Of a stretch of DNA of 21,016 nt, positions 1 through 10,050 are shown in pieces. The position numbers were made by a program, and so were the translations under genes. The DNA is from Chromera velia (taxonomy: Eukaryota; Sar; Chromeraceae), in assembly GCA_018398765.1 (NCBI GenBank), contig JAHBMJ010003326.1:52189-73204 (forward strand). The letters are read 5' to 3'. How positions within the stretch are numbered: position 1 is the first letter of the stretch; every line of letters begins with the position of its first letter. The notes below the pieces were generated by a model, which was not told where the DNA came from, ran no database searches, and saw nothing but the letters and a program-made list of their open reading frames with translations.

Positions 1-3000
1 GAACCCAAGTCCATGATGCCGCAGCGACTGCCTGCAGACGATAACTTCTGGAGGAGAAATTTCCTGGATGACGTGTACGACGTATGGAAAGATGAATATG
101 TCCACGAGTTGAAAGACGGGAAGAGACGGCGGAAGAATATCTCTGCCGCCGTGCTCAAATGGTGGGCAGACATTGATAAAAGAAAGGAGAAGCAGAAGGA
201 GGATGAGGAAAAAAGGAAACAGAAACTTGCGTTGACTATGGCAAAGGATGTTCAGAAATTTTGGAAGAGGTGTGAGGATGCGGTAATGCACCAAGAAAAG
301 ACCGTCTTCAAAAAGAAGATGAGTTCCCAACAACAGGAGAAACTTGACTTGCTCATTGAGAAAGTCAAGCTCCTTTCCAAAGGCCCGCGTCGTCAAAAGG
401 GGGAGGGGGGAGGGGTTGCGGCCATCACTGACCGCGGAGACGCTCGGAATCCGTCCCGAGTTGCTCGCTCTGCCGCTGCTTCTTCTGCCGTCTCCGGTTC
501 TGGTTCACGGGGATCGAAGGAGACGGCATCGCGACCTCGTCGCCGGTGTGCCCCTCGATTGGGGGGTGCAATGGAGATTGACACAGAAGGAGACGGGGTG
601 TCAGAGAATGACCCAGCAGACGCGGATTGGTCTGCGCTGCTGGAGGGAGGGGGAGGGGGAGGAGGTCCTATTGAGGATGAGCGAGAAGATTCCGAGCTAG
701 ACCGTGAATCCGCAGAGGAGGGGGCGGCAGATCGTTATAGGGAAGAGCTTGCAGACCTTGAGGCAGACCAAGACATAGATATTGAGGCACTGCGCCGGCA
801 GCTGGATGCGCAGGATGCTGCAATGGGTGGAGATGGGGAGGAAGAAGAGGAAGAGGGCAGAGGGGGTGAAGGGGAGGGGGGAGAAGAGGGAGAGGGGGGG
901 GAGGGGAAAGAAGGGGAGGCAGGAGAAGGGGAAGGGGAAGACTTGGGGCAAGACTGGGAGGCGGGAGAAGGAGAGGAGGAAGAGGACCAAGAGAGCTCAG
1001 ACCTTGACCGTGATTCTGCCTCCGAGGGGGCGGCAGAGCGTCAGAAGCAGGAGCTAGCAGACCTTGAGGCAGATCAAGAAATGGACATTGAAGAGCTCCG
1101 GCGCCAGCTGGATGCACATGATGCTGCCATGGGTGTAGAGGGGGGGGATGCTGCCGAGGCTGTAGCTGAAGGGGAAGAAGAAGAGGAAGACAAAGACCCG
1201 GGGCCAGAGTGGGACGCGGGAGGGGAGGAGGAAGAGGATTTAGAGAGTTCAGAGCTTGATCGTGATTCTGCCTCTGAGGGGGCTGCAGATCGTCACAAAC
1301 AGGAAATTGCCGATCTTGAGGCAGACCAAGAAATCGACATTGAGGCTCTCCGTCGTCAGTTGGATGCACAACAGGAGGAGGAGGAGGGGGGGGACGTTTC
1401 CATGGGAGGGGGGGGGGNAAGGAGGGTGAGGGGGGGGAGGGGGAGGATTCCACAGATGAGTCTGATGACGAAGATAAAGAGAATCCCCCTGCATATACGT
1501 TTGGTAAACATTTGTATCTTCTCAGGGGGATTCTGCGAGAGTATCAGCAGGAGGGGGTAGACTGGATGTGTTCTCTTCACACGAGAAAATTGAACGGAAT
1601 TCTAGCGGACGAGATGGGGCTGGGAAAGACCATCCAGACCATCGCCCTGTTTGCCTCCCTGGCAGCCGAGAAGGGTATTTGGGGTCCCCATTTAGTCATA
1701 GTTCCCACCTCCCTTGTCGTCAATTGGGAGATAGAATTCAAGAAGTGGTGTCCCGCTTTCAAGATCCTCACTTACTTCGGGGACGGCAAAGTGAGGACGA
1801 ACAAACGGAAAGGGTGGATGGCGAAAGATGCCTTCAATGTGTGTATCGTTGGCTACCAGACGCTTCGCACTGACGTTTCGTTTTTCAAGAAGCGAGCGTG
1901 GTACTATATGGTTTTGGACGAGGCGCACAACATCAAAAACTTCAAATCGAAGCAATGGGAGGCACTGTTGACTTTTCAGACCATGCAGAGACTTCTGCTC
2001 ACAGGCACACCCCTCCAGAACGACCTCATTGAACTCTGGTCACTCATGCACTTCCTCATGCCTCAGGTGAGTTGAATCTGTCTGTCTGTTTGTCTGTCTG
2101 TCTGTAGAAAGAAAAAAACAGAAGAGAATAAAGAACGAGAACAAGGAAAAGAAAAGACGATATAGTCTGTCTGTCTTTAGTCTGTCTGTCTTTCTGTTTC
2201 TCTCTCGGTCGTCCCATCAGCGTGTAGAAAGAACTTTCAACATGCCAGGAGGGAGCAAGCCTTTCAGGGAATATCAGTTCAAGTTCCAGCTCCCTCCTCA
2301 ATGTGTGCATAAGGTTGCGCCGGGCTGTTCAGAATCATCAAGTACGCTCAAAGAGGGGAGTCATGTGTGAAAGAAAAATGAGAAAACTCCAGCACTCCTT
2401 TCTTTTTCCTCTTTCCGAAGCTCTGTCCGCGTGTACACCTGACTCTTCCTTTCTTCCTTCCTTCCTCCCTCCCTCCCTTCGTTCCTTCCTTCCTTCCTTC
2501 CTTCCTTCCTTCCACAGATGCATGTTAAAAAAAGAAAGGTGAATACAAAGCACGCACGCATGATATGTGCAGATCTTCTCGGACGTTGAGGACTTCAAGC
2601 TCTGGTTCTCTGATCCCCTCACCACCGCAATCGAGAAGGCACGGGTGGCTGGGCAGGCAGCACTCGTCTCCAGGCTGCACGCGCTGCTTCGGCCGTTCAT
2701 GCTGCGTAGACTGAAGAGCGAGGTGGAAAAGCAGCTACCTTCAAAGGTGGGTTGGGTGGAGATACGGTGGAANNNNNNNNNNNNNNNNNGGGGGGGGGGG
2801 GAGGAAGAAGCATATGACCCGATTGATTGTCTTCTTGTGGCGAGACGTTCTTCTTCTGCATTGCTTCCACTCTCTCTCTAACGTTCCTCTCCGATTCTCC
2901 CAAAGGGCCTCCCTCTGTGGCCCCTGCATGGGATTTCTTTCTTTCAACGTGCATGGCGCTTTTCTTCGTTGATTTGCACAGCAGGTTGCTCGCCCTCAGT

Positions 3001-3426
3001 TCTGCTTCCACTCTTCACTGTCTCTCTCTCTCTGCTCTTGCGCACCCATCACAGGTCGAGCACACGATCGCCTGCCCACTTTCGAAACGACAGAGACAGC
3101 TGTACGACGAATTCATCAACGCCAAGGAGCAGAGGGAGAAAATTGAACACTCACAGTACCTCGGCATGCTGAACGTGCTCATGCAACTCAGAAAGGTAAT
3201 TAATTGGGTTGCTTCAATTCCTGCTGTGCGCCGAAAAGATTCGAGAATGGACAGCCAGGCGGTGCATGAGGTTTCTTTTGTGCAAAAAACGCTCTTCCCC
3301 TTCCGCAAAACCGCCAGCCGTTTCTTTCAAAGGGCCCCTGGTTGGGAGTGGTAACCATGATGGCTGCTTCTGCAATCTAGTGTGCTTCCTCGGCGTCTGG
3401 TATTTGTTCATGTCTCTCTCTGTCTG

Positions 3427-3464
<38 letters not shown>

Positions 3465-3610
3465 CCTTTCTTGCTTGCTTTCTGATTGTCTCCTTCCTTC
3501 AGGTCTGTCTGCCTGCCTGCCTAGCAATCAAACCGGCTGTCTGCCTTCTTTCCACAGTGTCTGAGCGGCTGTGCTGTTTTCTTTGTTTTTGTGTTCTTTC
3601 TTTCTTTCTT

Positions 3611-3659
<49 letters not shown>

Positions 3660-6600
3660 ATGTCTGTTGTGCATGCAATATGAAGAGAGCCAAAGCGGAA
3701 GATCGAAACAATCTGTCCGTCTGCCTGTCCGTCCGTCTGCCTGCCTGCAGGTCTGCAACCACCCCGCCCTGTTCAAGGCTCGGGAAGTCGGGAATCCTTT
3801 TGTGATTCGTGAGAACCTCCGCTTCCCCGTGTTGATCCATGCGGGCCTGATCCTCTCTCAGCCTGGGGCATGCAAGCTGTTCGGGAAGGGTCCAGCGGGG
3901 GTTATTTCGGGTCTCAGAGACGGCTCCGGTCTTTCCCGATTACTTCTCATGGGCCTGCTGTTTGCTCACAGAGGAATGACAGAAACAAAAAGAGAGGCCA
4001 GAACGAGAAGGCAGATTCTCCTGGCCGCACGGTGTGGGGGAGTAGATAAGCACGCCAAAGCGAAAGAGTCCAGGGAAGCCGGGTATCCCCGCCCGCTTCT
4101 GTCGTTTCCCTTAAGGAGAAAGGAACCCGAGGAGGGTCCCGGTCTCCCTGCCCGTCAGTCATCTGTAGGGAATACGTACGACAAACTCTACTCAGCGTTT
4201 GCCGTCTGCCTAGAAGAAGCCACCGCCGTTTTGAACGAGGAGGAGGCCGCAGAATCGGCCGGGGGCGTCCCACCACAACAGGTCCAGTGGGGAGGCGGGG
4301 GAGCAGAAGTACTGCCCGCGGGGGGGGGAAAGAAGGGAAAGAGGGGTGTTCCGACAGATGTGGCTGAGACAGGGGGGGGGAAGAAGGCGCGTTTCGGGCG
4401 TGCTGCCACAGAAGAGGAAGAGATGCCGAACGGGAATGTGCACTTGCATCACTTAGAGAATGGGGGAATGGGAGAGAGGGGGCATCGTGGGATGATGAAT
4501 GATGTGCCCCCTGGGGCCGCTTTCAACCCAAATGGTGTTTCCTTGAACGGGACGGGGGATCACCCCCCGCAAGTGGCTGCGGCTGCCGCATCTGCCTTCC
4601 ATGGGGCCCATGCAGCCGCCGCCGCCTCTTCTTCCTCCTCCTCCCCCGGTCCACAGAGCAGTGGGCTGCTAGGTCTACTTGACATGAGGGAGCTTCTTTC
4701 CACAGCCCTCCGAATGCGTACGGCGAAGAGAACCGAAGCATGGCTGTCCAGCCAGTATGCTGCTGAGGGAAGAGGGCTCCATCCCTTGAAGCGTCTCTCC
4801 GAGAGGTCGCAGCATTGGTTGGACAAGAAGGCAGGGAAGATGGCCAAGGGGAAGAGGAAGGCTCGGAAGGAAACACTGGAGATGTTGGGGGCTGCTGATA
4901 CAGCTTTCCTTTCCCTCGGGGGGGCGATGGACCCTGTTTACGGTCTGGATCTCCGTGAATGGGTTCAGAGAGAAACTAGGAGTGACCCCCTGATGTTGCG
5001 GTCTAGGAGTCGGGCTGACATCTGTTCGTTCACCGCCCGATCCGCACAAGCCATCCAGAGTCTCGAGACACACCCCTGTCCTAATCCTTTTTGGCAGCAC
5101 CCCTTCCGCACGCCCACAAAAGTGTTGAAGCAGCTGTGCCCCACACCAGACGTTGCAGCGAAAGAGGCCATAGAAGAGAAGTCCCGTTGGGTCGCACAGA
5201 CTCCAAACGCATTTGCATATCCCCCTGAGCTCCGCTTATGGGGGCGTGGGGCAGTGCGCACTCGCATGTGGATGGAAGGGAGGGGGGAGTGGTTGAATTT
5301 CGATGCAAGTATTGAAATGAGTCGGGATGTGAAGGCGTCTCCAGGGTTCTGGAAATTCTCTCCCACAGGGGAGATGATTCGTGAGGGGAGTGGTGTGAAC
5401 AGTGATTTGGAGATTATGAGGAAGGTTGTGTTTCCAGATAAGGGGGTTTTGTTGAGAGATTGCGGAAAATTTGTCGTATTGAAGGATCTGCTTCTTCGAC
5501 TGAGGAGGGAAGGACACAAGGTTTTGCTGTTTACACAGATGGCCAAAGTTCTCGACACTCTTGAACCTTTCATCAATTATTTGAACTTCAAGTATGTGCG
5601 TCTGGATGGAGGAATGAAGGTCAGTGGGTCGGTTTGTATTTCTTCCTTTCCTCTTTTCTTTCCTTGTTTGCTTCCTTCAGGCCTTCCACCTCTGTCTTGA
5701 GTTTTTCCGCCATTTTCTGAGTGCATGTACGGCATTGGGCTCAATTCTCATATCCTCTCTCAAGGTGGAGCGTGGAGGGATGAGAGAGCAAGGGAATCGG
5801 AAACGAAGCAAAGGAGGAGCAGAATTCGGGTTGCATATGGTAATGATCTGTGTGTCCGTCTGTGTGGGTCTGTTGCTTTTCTCAACATGTTTTCTTTCAT
5901 CGGCAAACAGTCGGTCCTCCTTTGTACGTCTTTTGAACTCGTGTAACTCGTGTTACTTCATGTTCTTCATTCGGTGCTTTAGAACATTGGTTGACTCTGC
6001 GTTTACCCCCGGTTCTCTCTCTGCTTATCTCTGATGGTTGCAGCCGGACGAGCGTATGCGCGTCGTGACCAACTTCAACAACAACGATAAAATTTTCATG
6101 TTCATCTCCTCCACACGCGCGGGGGGTATCGGGTTGAACTTGACAGCTGCAGACACGGTGATCTTCTACGACACGGACTGGAACCCCGCGATGGACAGAC
6201 AGGCGATGGACAGGTGAGAGCGGAGGGGAGGGAGAGACCAGTAGACGTACATACACACATACGTATGCAACCTGCTCACGTGACGCGCCGTGTTTTGGCT
6301 TTTCTTTTTTTTTGTGCGAATGATTCTTGCTCTCCTTGTCTTCCCACACACGGGCCTGCCTGGCTTCATATTTCGGTGTCTACCACGCCCTTTTCCGCTG
6401 CCATGCCATGTACGCTTCCACTACGCACACAGCTTATCTTTCTAGACCGCACTGCAAAGTGTGTCTGTCAATTGGTGCCGAAGATCATGAGACGTACCAA
6501 ATTGGATGTTTCCCCTCAAAGCAATACAGTGGCCGCTTTCTTCCTTCCACGTTTCCTTTGACCTGCCTGACTTTTTGCAGGGCACATCGAATTGGTCAGA

Positions 6601-7634
6601 CCCGAGACGTGCACGTGTACCGTCTCATCTGTCACAAGACAGTTGAAGAGAACGTGTTCAGCAAACAGCTGCAGAAGAGACAGCTGGACGACGTCGTGGT
6701 CGACAAGGGCTCTTTCAACTTCGCGGCTTCGAGGGGCAACGAGCCCATGATGGACTCCGCCGCCCTGCATGCAGTGCTCTCCACTCTGGAGGACACCAGG
6801 GAGCTGTACAAGGACAGAATCCTCCATGAGCAGCAGACGGAAGAGGAAGCTGCAGCTGCGGCAGCGGCAGCCTCCACCGCCCCCTCGCCCGACTCTGGGG
6901 CCGACGGAGCTGCGGCGGCCGCGGCAGCTTCGGCTGCAGACCCGGCGGAGAAGGTAACGCTCTCGTTCGGTGAGCTCGCGGCTTTGGCACCCAGAAAGGC
7001 TCTTGCAAAGAGGAAACAGGCGGAGCAGGACAGGGCGCAAGCGCTCAAAAACATTAAATCAAGTGGAGAGCCGGGAAACATCGAAGAGTATGAGGCAGCG
7101 CTTGCAGAGGTGGAAAGAGAGGGAGGAGAGGACGACGGATCTGCAGGAATGCGGTTGACTGCCTTGGAGAAGGATGAGGAAGAGAGGGAGTTTGCAGAGA
7201 CTGACGAGAGAGAGGGTGGGGGTGGGGAGAAAGAAAAGGAGAACGAGGAGAAGCAGCTAGATGTCTCGGGTGCAGCAACCGAGCACGTGCAACTCGATGA
7301 GTACACCCAGCTGCTGGTGTCCAAGATCGTCGCCAGGTGTATAAAGTTTTACAAACAGGTGGACCCCAATGGCGTTGTGAAGCAGTACAAGAAGACTGCT
7401 TACGCAGATCTGGGCAGTGACGCGCTGAAGAATGCGGTATCCGACAGTGACGGATCGTCTTTGGAGGGGAGAGGGGGGAAGGGAAAGTCAAAGACGAGTC
7501 GTCGGGGAGGGGGGAAGAGGGTTGCATCGGATGTTTCCGACCATGAAGGGTCGGATGAGGAGAGTGAGAGCGGTGCAGACGAAGAAGAGGAAGGAGAGGA
7601 TGAGGATATGGGAGTTCAAAGTGGGAGTGAATAA
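1..7634 (+). CDS. SRCAP: SWR1/SRCAP/PIE1-class Snf2 chromatin-remodelling ATPase (5' partial, six exons)
   Basis: By family, this is the motor of the SWR1/SRCAP complex, which exchanges H2A for H2A.Z in nucleosomes. Exons inferred from GT-AG borders and alignment logic are 1-2066, 2573-2746, 3055-3195, 3751-5619, 6044-6213 and 6581-7634. The reading frame is open to base 1, so the N terminus is probably missing. In order it encodes: an HSA domain (about 46-370); a three-copy acidic repeat (685-1384); Walker A DEMGLGKT (1608-1631); DEAH (1917-1928); [16 protein letters not shown] joined to VCNHPALF across intron 3; a large insertion; [13 protein letters not shown] (from about 5430); motif [17 protein letters not shown]; and [14 protein letters not shown] (6585 onward). 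[26 protein letters not shown] and the split ATPase point to SWR1/SRCAP rather than ISWI, CHD or SWI/SNF. The C terminus is acidic ([12 protein letters not shown]). The frame breaks in a G-run at 1389-1442. Codons for about 3840-4150 within exon 4 have no family similarity that I recognise and might hide an intron. Confidence 0.93.
46..370 (+). other. HSA domain of the remodeller
   Basis: The encoded segment runs from [20 protein letters not shown] to roughly [14 protein letters not shown]. It is highly charged and helical, with Trp residues spaced as in helicase-SANT-associated domains. In SWR1, SRCAP, p400 and INO80 this domain is the docking platform for actin and actin-related proteins. 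Its position ahead of the ATPase matches that architecture. Domain limits are judged by eye. Confidence 0.75.
685..1384 (+). repeat. Three-copy in-frame acidic repeat of about 48 codons
   Basis: Copies start at 685, 991 and 1243. Each encodes an S-E/D-L-D-R-E/D-S-A-x-E-G-A-A-E/D-R block, followed by [12 protein letters not shown]-x-D-I-E-x-L-R-R-Q-L-D-A. Copies are separated by Glu/Gly-rich spacers of differing length. The second half resembles the short ELxxLxxxxxxxxEELL motifs found between the HSA and ATPase domains of SRCAP and PIE1. The nucleotide sequences have diverged between copies, so this is not a recent assembly duplication. Confidence 0.85.
1389..1442 (+). other. Frame break in a G-homopolymer with one N (probable sequencing defect)
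   Basis: Upstream coding (HSA and acidic repeats) uses codons starting at positions 1 mod 3. The conserved ATPase start, from [16 protein letters not shown] through [17 protein letters not shown], uses 0 mod 3 from about 1443. The switch must lie in the G-tracts around the N at 1419. One missing or two extra bases would explain it. No credible GT-AG intron is visible here, so a base-calling error is the simplest reading. Confidence 0.8.
2067..2572 (+). other. Remodeller intron 1 (phase 0) with TCTG and TTCC microsatellites
   Basis: The donor is CAG|GTGAGT and the acceptor GTGCAG|ATC. Joining exons gives LMHFLMPQ followed by [12 protein letters not shown], as expected for SRCAP-type ATPases. 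It carries (TCTG)n at about 2077-2105 and 2165-2205, and (TTCC/CTCC)n at about 2446-2514. Confidence 0.85.
2747..3054 (+). other. Remodeller intron 2 (phase 0) containing an assembly gap
   Basis: The donor is AAAG|GTGGGT and the acceptor ATCACAG|GTC. Splicing gives QLPSK then [20 protein letters not shown]. Seventeen Ns at 2773-2789 followed by a G-run mark an unresolved gap, so the true intron length is unknown. Confidence 0.85.
3196..3750 (+). repeat. Remodeller intron 3 (phase 0), dominated by TC, TTTC and TCTG/TCCG simple repeats
   Basis: The donor is AAAG|GTAATT and the acceptor CCTGCAG|GTC. The intron separates LMQLRK from VCNHPALF, a conserved junction of the N-lobe. Pyrimidine microsatellites lie at about 3412-3480 and 3594-3660, with a TCTG/TCCG/TGCC tract at 3715-3749 leading directly into the acceptor. 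Confidence 0.85.
5620..6043 (+). other. Remodeller intron 4 (phase 0)
   Basis: The donor is GAAG|GTCAGT and the acceptor GGTTGCAG|CCG. The joined product [19 protein letters not shown] keeps the exact residue spacing between the RLDG motif and the FN residues of motif V in the SRCAP family. That supports both splice sites. Confidence 0.85.
6214..6580 (+). other. Remodeller intron 5 (phase 2)
   Basis: The donor is ACAG|GTGAGA and the acceptor TTTTTGCAG|GGC. It splits the arginine codon ahead of AHRIGQ. The joined peptide [20 protein letters not shown] is the canonical Snf2 motif VI context. Confidence 0.9.
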
Positions 7635-8763
7635 GCTAGTGAATAAGGGATGAGACCTGGAGTCAGAACCCAATATGTCCAACTAATACTACATTGGTAA
7701 CTACTATAATACATCATTTTAAAACATGCCACTCAAAGTTCAAAAACTTTTAATATGATTTTTAAAAGTTTTATTTTTTAACCTGTATATAAGCTCTGAA
7801 GCCACTTTCCGTTTCTCACTGAGGCTTTCTTTCTTCTTTTATAAGAGCGGTAATGGCAATGGGTTTTATAATGCTAGGTCTAGGATTTAACCTAAAATCA
7901 TCATCATCATCTTCATATATGTTGTAGTAGAACTTCATTAATTTTGGGGGGGGGAGGGAGGAGGATGCATTTGAGATCTGTTCTTGGCACGTCTGTCTTA
8001 CTTTTATCCGTTCATCCCTATATGCAATACTATAATACATCTGGCTACATTGTAACACTCTTAGCAATACTCTCAAGAAGTTCAGTAGCTAGGCAACAGA
8101 TGCTACCAGAGACTAGGAAGCTAGCTGTTGAGCGACTGAAGATCAAGAATCGATAGAGACTAGAAGAAGACAGAAGTCTGAAGTCTCAAAGAAAGAATAG
8201 AAACTGAATGACAAGAGCTAAGGGCTGCTCTTAAATCGAGATCAACATGAAGAGAACACGAGTAACACGTTTGATTGAGCAATCGAATGGCTTACGTGCT
8301 GCGCTATGCATGACGGAATGACAAGACCCCGGAAAGTGCCCTTGCATGGGGCCAGATTGAAATGTCTGTGTGCCATGGATGGTCGACTTTGGTCTGAAAA
8401 GGAAGAAAGACACGTCAAGAGTAAAGAGGGCAAACCCAAGCAACACTTGGATATGTAAAGCAACAATTGACGCCAAAATTAATTCACATGCGTACGCATG
8501 GATCCGGTTGGGCCACCCGAAACACAGCACTGATCGCAGTAAATGCATGCGCGGGAAGAAAAAAAGGAGCCGCCAAACCGAACGAGAAAAATTGGCGCGC
8601 AGTCGGCACCGGACACAAAACGCAGTCAACACGGCGCACCAAGCACTAAAAATGCATGGATGGACGCCGATAGGAAGAAAGAAAGGTCAGGCAACCTGAG
8701 AGAACATTATGAGGCTTTCTCTTCTTGCAGCGGTAGTGGAGGGAGCAAAAAGAGAGAAATCAT
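7635..8763. other. AT-rich convergent spacer, then retroelement 3' flank; no gene seen
   Basis: The AT-rich stretch begins directly after the remodeller stop codon and continues to about 7960. It includes an 11-bp inverted repeat (7743-7753 with 7762-7772) and a G-run at about 7945-7955. Bases 8081-8140 hold an imperfect inverted repeat. From about 8230 onward the composition returns to average. This part is where the 3' LTR of the minus-strand retroelement would be expected. No tRNA or convincing reading frame is visible on either strand. Confidence 0.6.
7743..7772. repeat. AT-rich inverted repeat (11-bp arms, 8-nt loop)
   Basis: The arms AAAACTTTTAA and TTAAAAGTTTT are perfect complements. 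They lie about 110 bp downstream of the remodeller stop codon. A related palindrome is present in the AT-rich sequence at about 12215-12230. Function is unknown; a 3'-end or terminator role is possible but not shown. Confidence 0.6.
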
Positions 8764-10050
8764 TCACTCACGAAAGACAAGAGGAGGGAGAGAAGAAACG
8801 ATCTCGACACCAAAGACAGGAGATGCCACAGGGGACTTGCGCATGCGACGAGTCAGAGGTCTGAGGTCCAGGGCCTTCGTAAGAACATCAAAGATGTTCA
8901 TCTCAGTGGGAACCTTGAAAATACCGACGCGATAGTCATCGGCAAGGTCGGTTGCGGCGAGAACAGGGACAACACACGCGTGGTCTTTCAACTCCTTCAC
9001 GAGAGGGAGGAGCGCTCTCTCCGCAGAAGACGGAGCGCCAGAGAGCAGAAGAGAGAGAACGTTCGCGGCGTCACAGCCAATGCCGATGCGGATGGACTTA
9101 TAGAATGGCTGCATGCACGCAGCGAAGTAGATGGCGGCGTCCAAAGCATCCTCCAAAGCCAGAAACTTTGCACGAGTTGTGGAACGAGCCATGCGTGGTT
9201 GTCGGCGGCTCTTGTGCATCAGAGGGAAGCCATTGATGAACAGAATCCAAGCCGACTGGGGGTGAGGGGACGCAGCGTTGCCGAAGGAGGCGTCTCCATG
9301 CATAACGCCTGTGAGCTCGTCAGGGGAATCAGAAGCATGGATATGGATGCCGAGGGAGGGGTTGGTGCGCAAGTACCTGAGAGTCTGGAGAAGGAGTCGG
9401 AATGCACGCTCGGTGGGGGCCGCCATGAATCTGGAGAGGTAGGAGTGTGCTAAGGCCACGTCCGGTCGAGTACAATTGGCGACGTACCTAATCTGACCAA
9501 GCAGAGTGCGAAAAAGAGAGGCCCCCCTGCTATCAAGCGGGGGGGACACGTCATCCTCATGCGTGGATCCGACTGGCAGAGGCTTGTCGGCGGGCTTGAA
9601 GGAGGAACCGATGTGCTCAGGGGGGAGAGAAAGCGAAGAGATGTAGTCGGTCTGATGCGTGAACACCCCATCGGTTGTGACTTCAAACTGGACGCCAACG
9701 AATCGCCCCTCAGTGAGCTCAGTGTAATCGTCACAGGTGATGAAGTCCTTCAGCGGGTCGACGAGGGAAGCGGCATCCTCTCCGATACCCAGAATAAGGA
9801 GATCATCAACGTAGGTCGCAACGATGCCGCGGAGCTTGCCGTCTTTGTCGCAAAGGAACCAAACACCGGGAAAGAGACCAGTAGTCCATCTAAGCTCCGT
9901 TAGCTTGGAGGCGAAAAAATCCTCAAAGACCTGACCGGCATCGGGAAGGCCGTAAACAGCCTTCTGGAGGACCCACAAGTACTGCCCGTGGTCGGGGTGA
10001 TCGGAGGGGGGGATGGCAGCCAGAGGGGGACGATCTGCTGGAAGCGGGGC
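8764..10050 (-). pseudogene. Copia pol, part 2: remainder of reverse transcriptase and RNase H
   Basis: This continues part 1 in the same frame after a single TAA. VLQKAVYGLPDAGQVF matches the Copia LKKALYGLKQAPR region, and YVDD (codons 9802-9813) is the polymerase active site. A connection domain follows (YVANCTRPDVALAHSYLSRF), then RNase H with Asp in HGDASFG (about 9288-9308) and a later Asp in GCDAAN. The segment expected to read ST-x-EAEY reads STTRAKF (9163-9183), so the usual catalytic glutamate is replaced. The frame ends at TGA 8764-8766. It is probably non-functional. Confidence 0.85.

Noticed and set aside
668-1453. Long minus-strand Pro/Leu-rich frame opposite the acidic repeats
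   Set aside because: It is the mirror of Glu/Gly-rich codons of the remodeller and has no motifs of its own.
2077-3660. Regular short repeats that might suggest a CRISPR array
   Set aside because: They are simple tandem microsatellites without unique spacers, inside introns.
3571-3750. Apparent coding start within the TTTC repeat before exon 4
   Set aside because: The frame is open only because of microsatellites. Family alignment places the exon start at the CAG acceptor at 3750.
4965-5576. Minus-strand frame of about 200 codons
   Set aside because: It lies entirely opposite the conserved insert and helicase-C coding sequence and has no recognisable domain.
6632-7324. Minus-strand Ser-rich frame of about 230 codons
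   Set aside because: It is antisense to the conserved remodeller C-terminal exon; its Ser and Ala runs mirror Ala/Glu-rich codons.
8542-9903. Plus-strand frames across the retroelement
   Set aside because: They are antisense to integrase, reverse transcriptase and RNase H coding, with no motifs.
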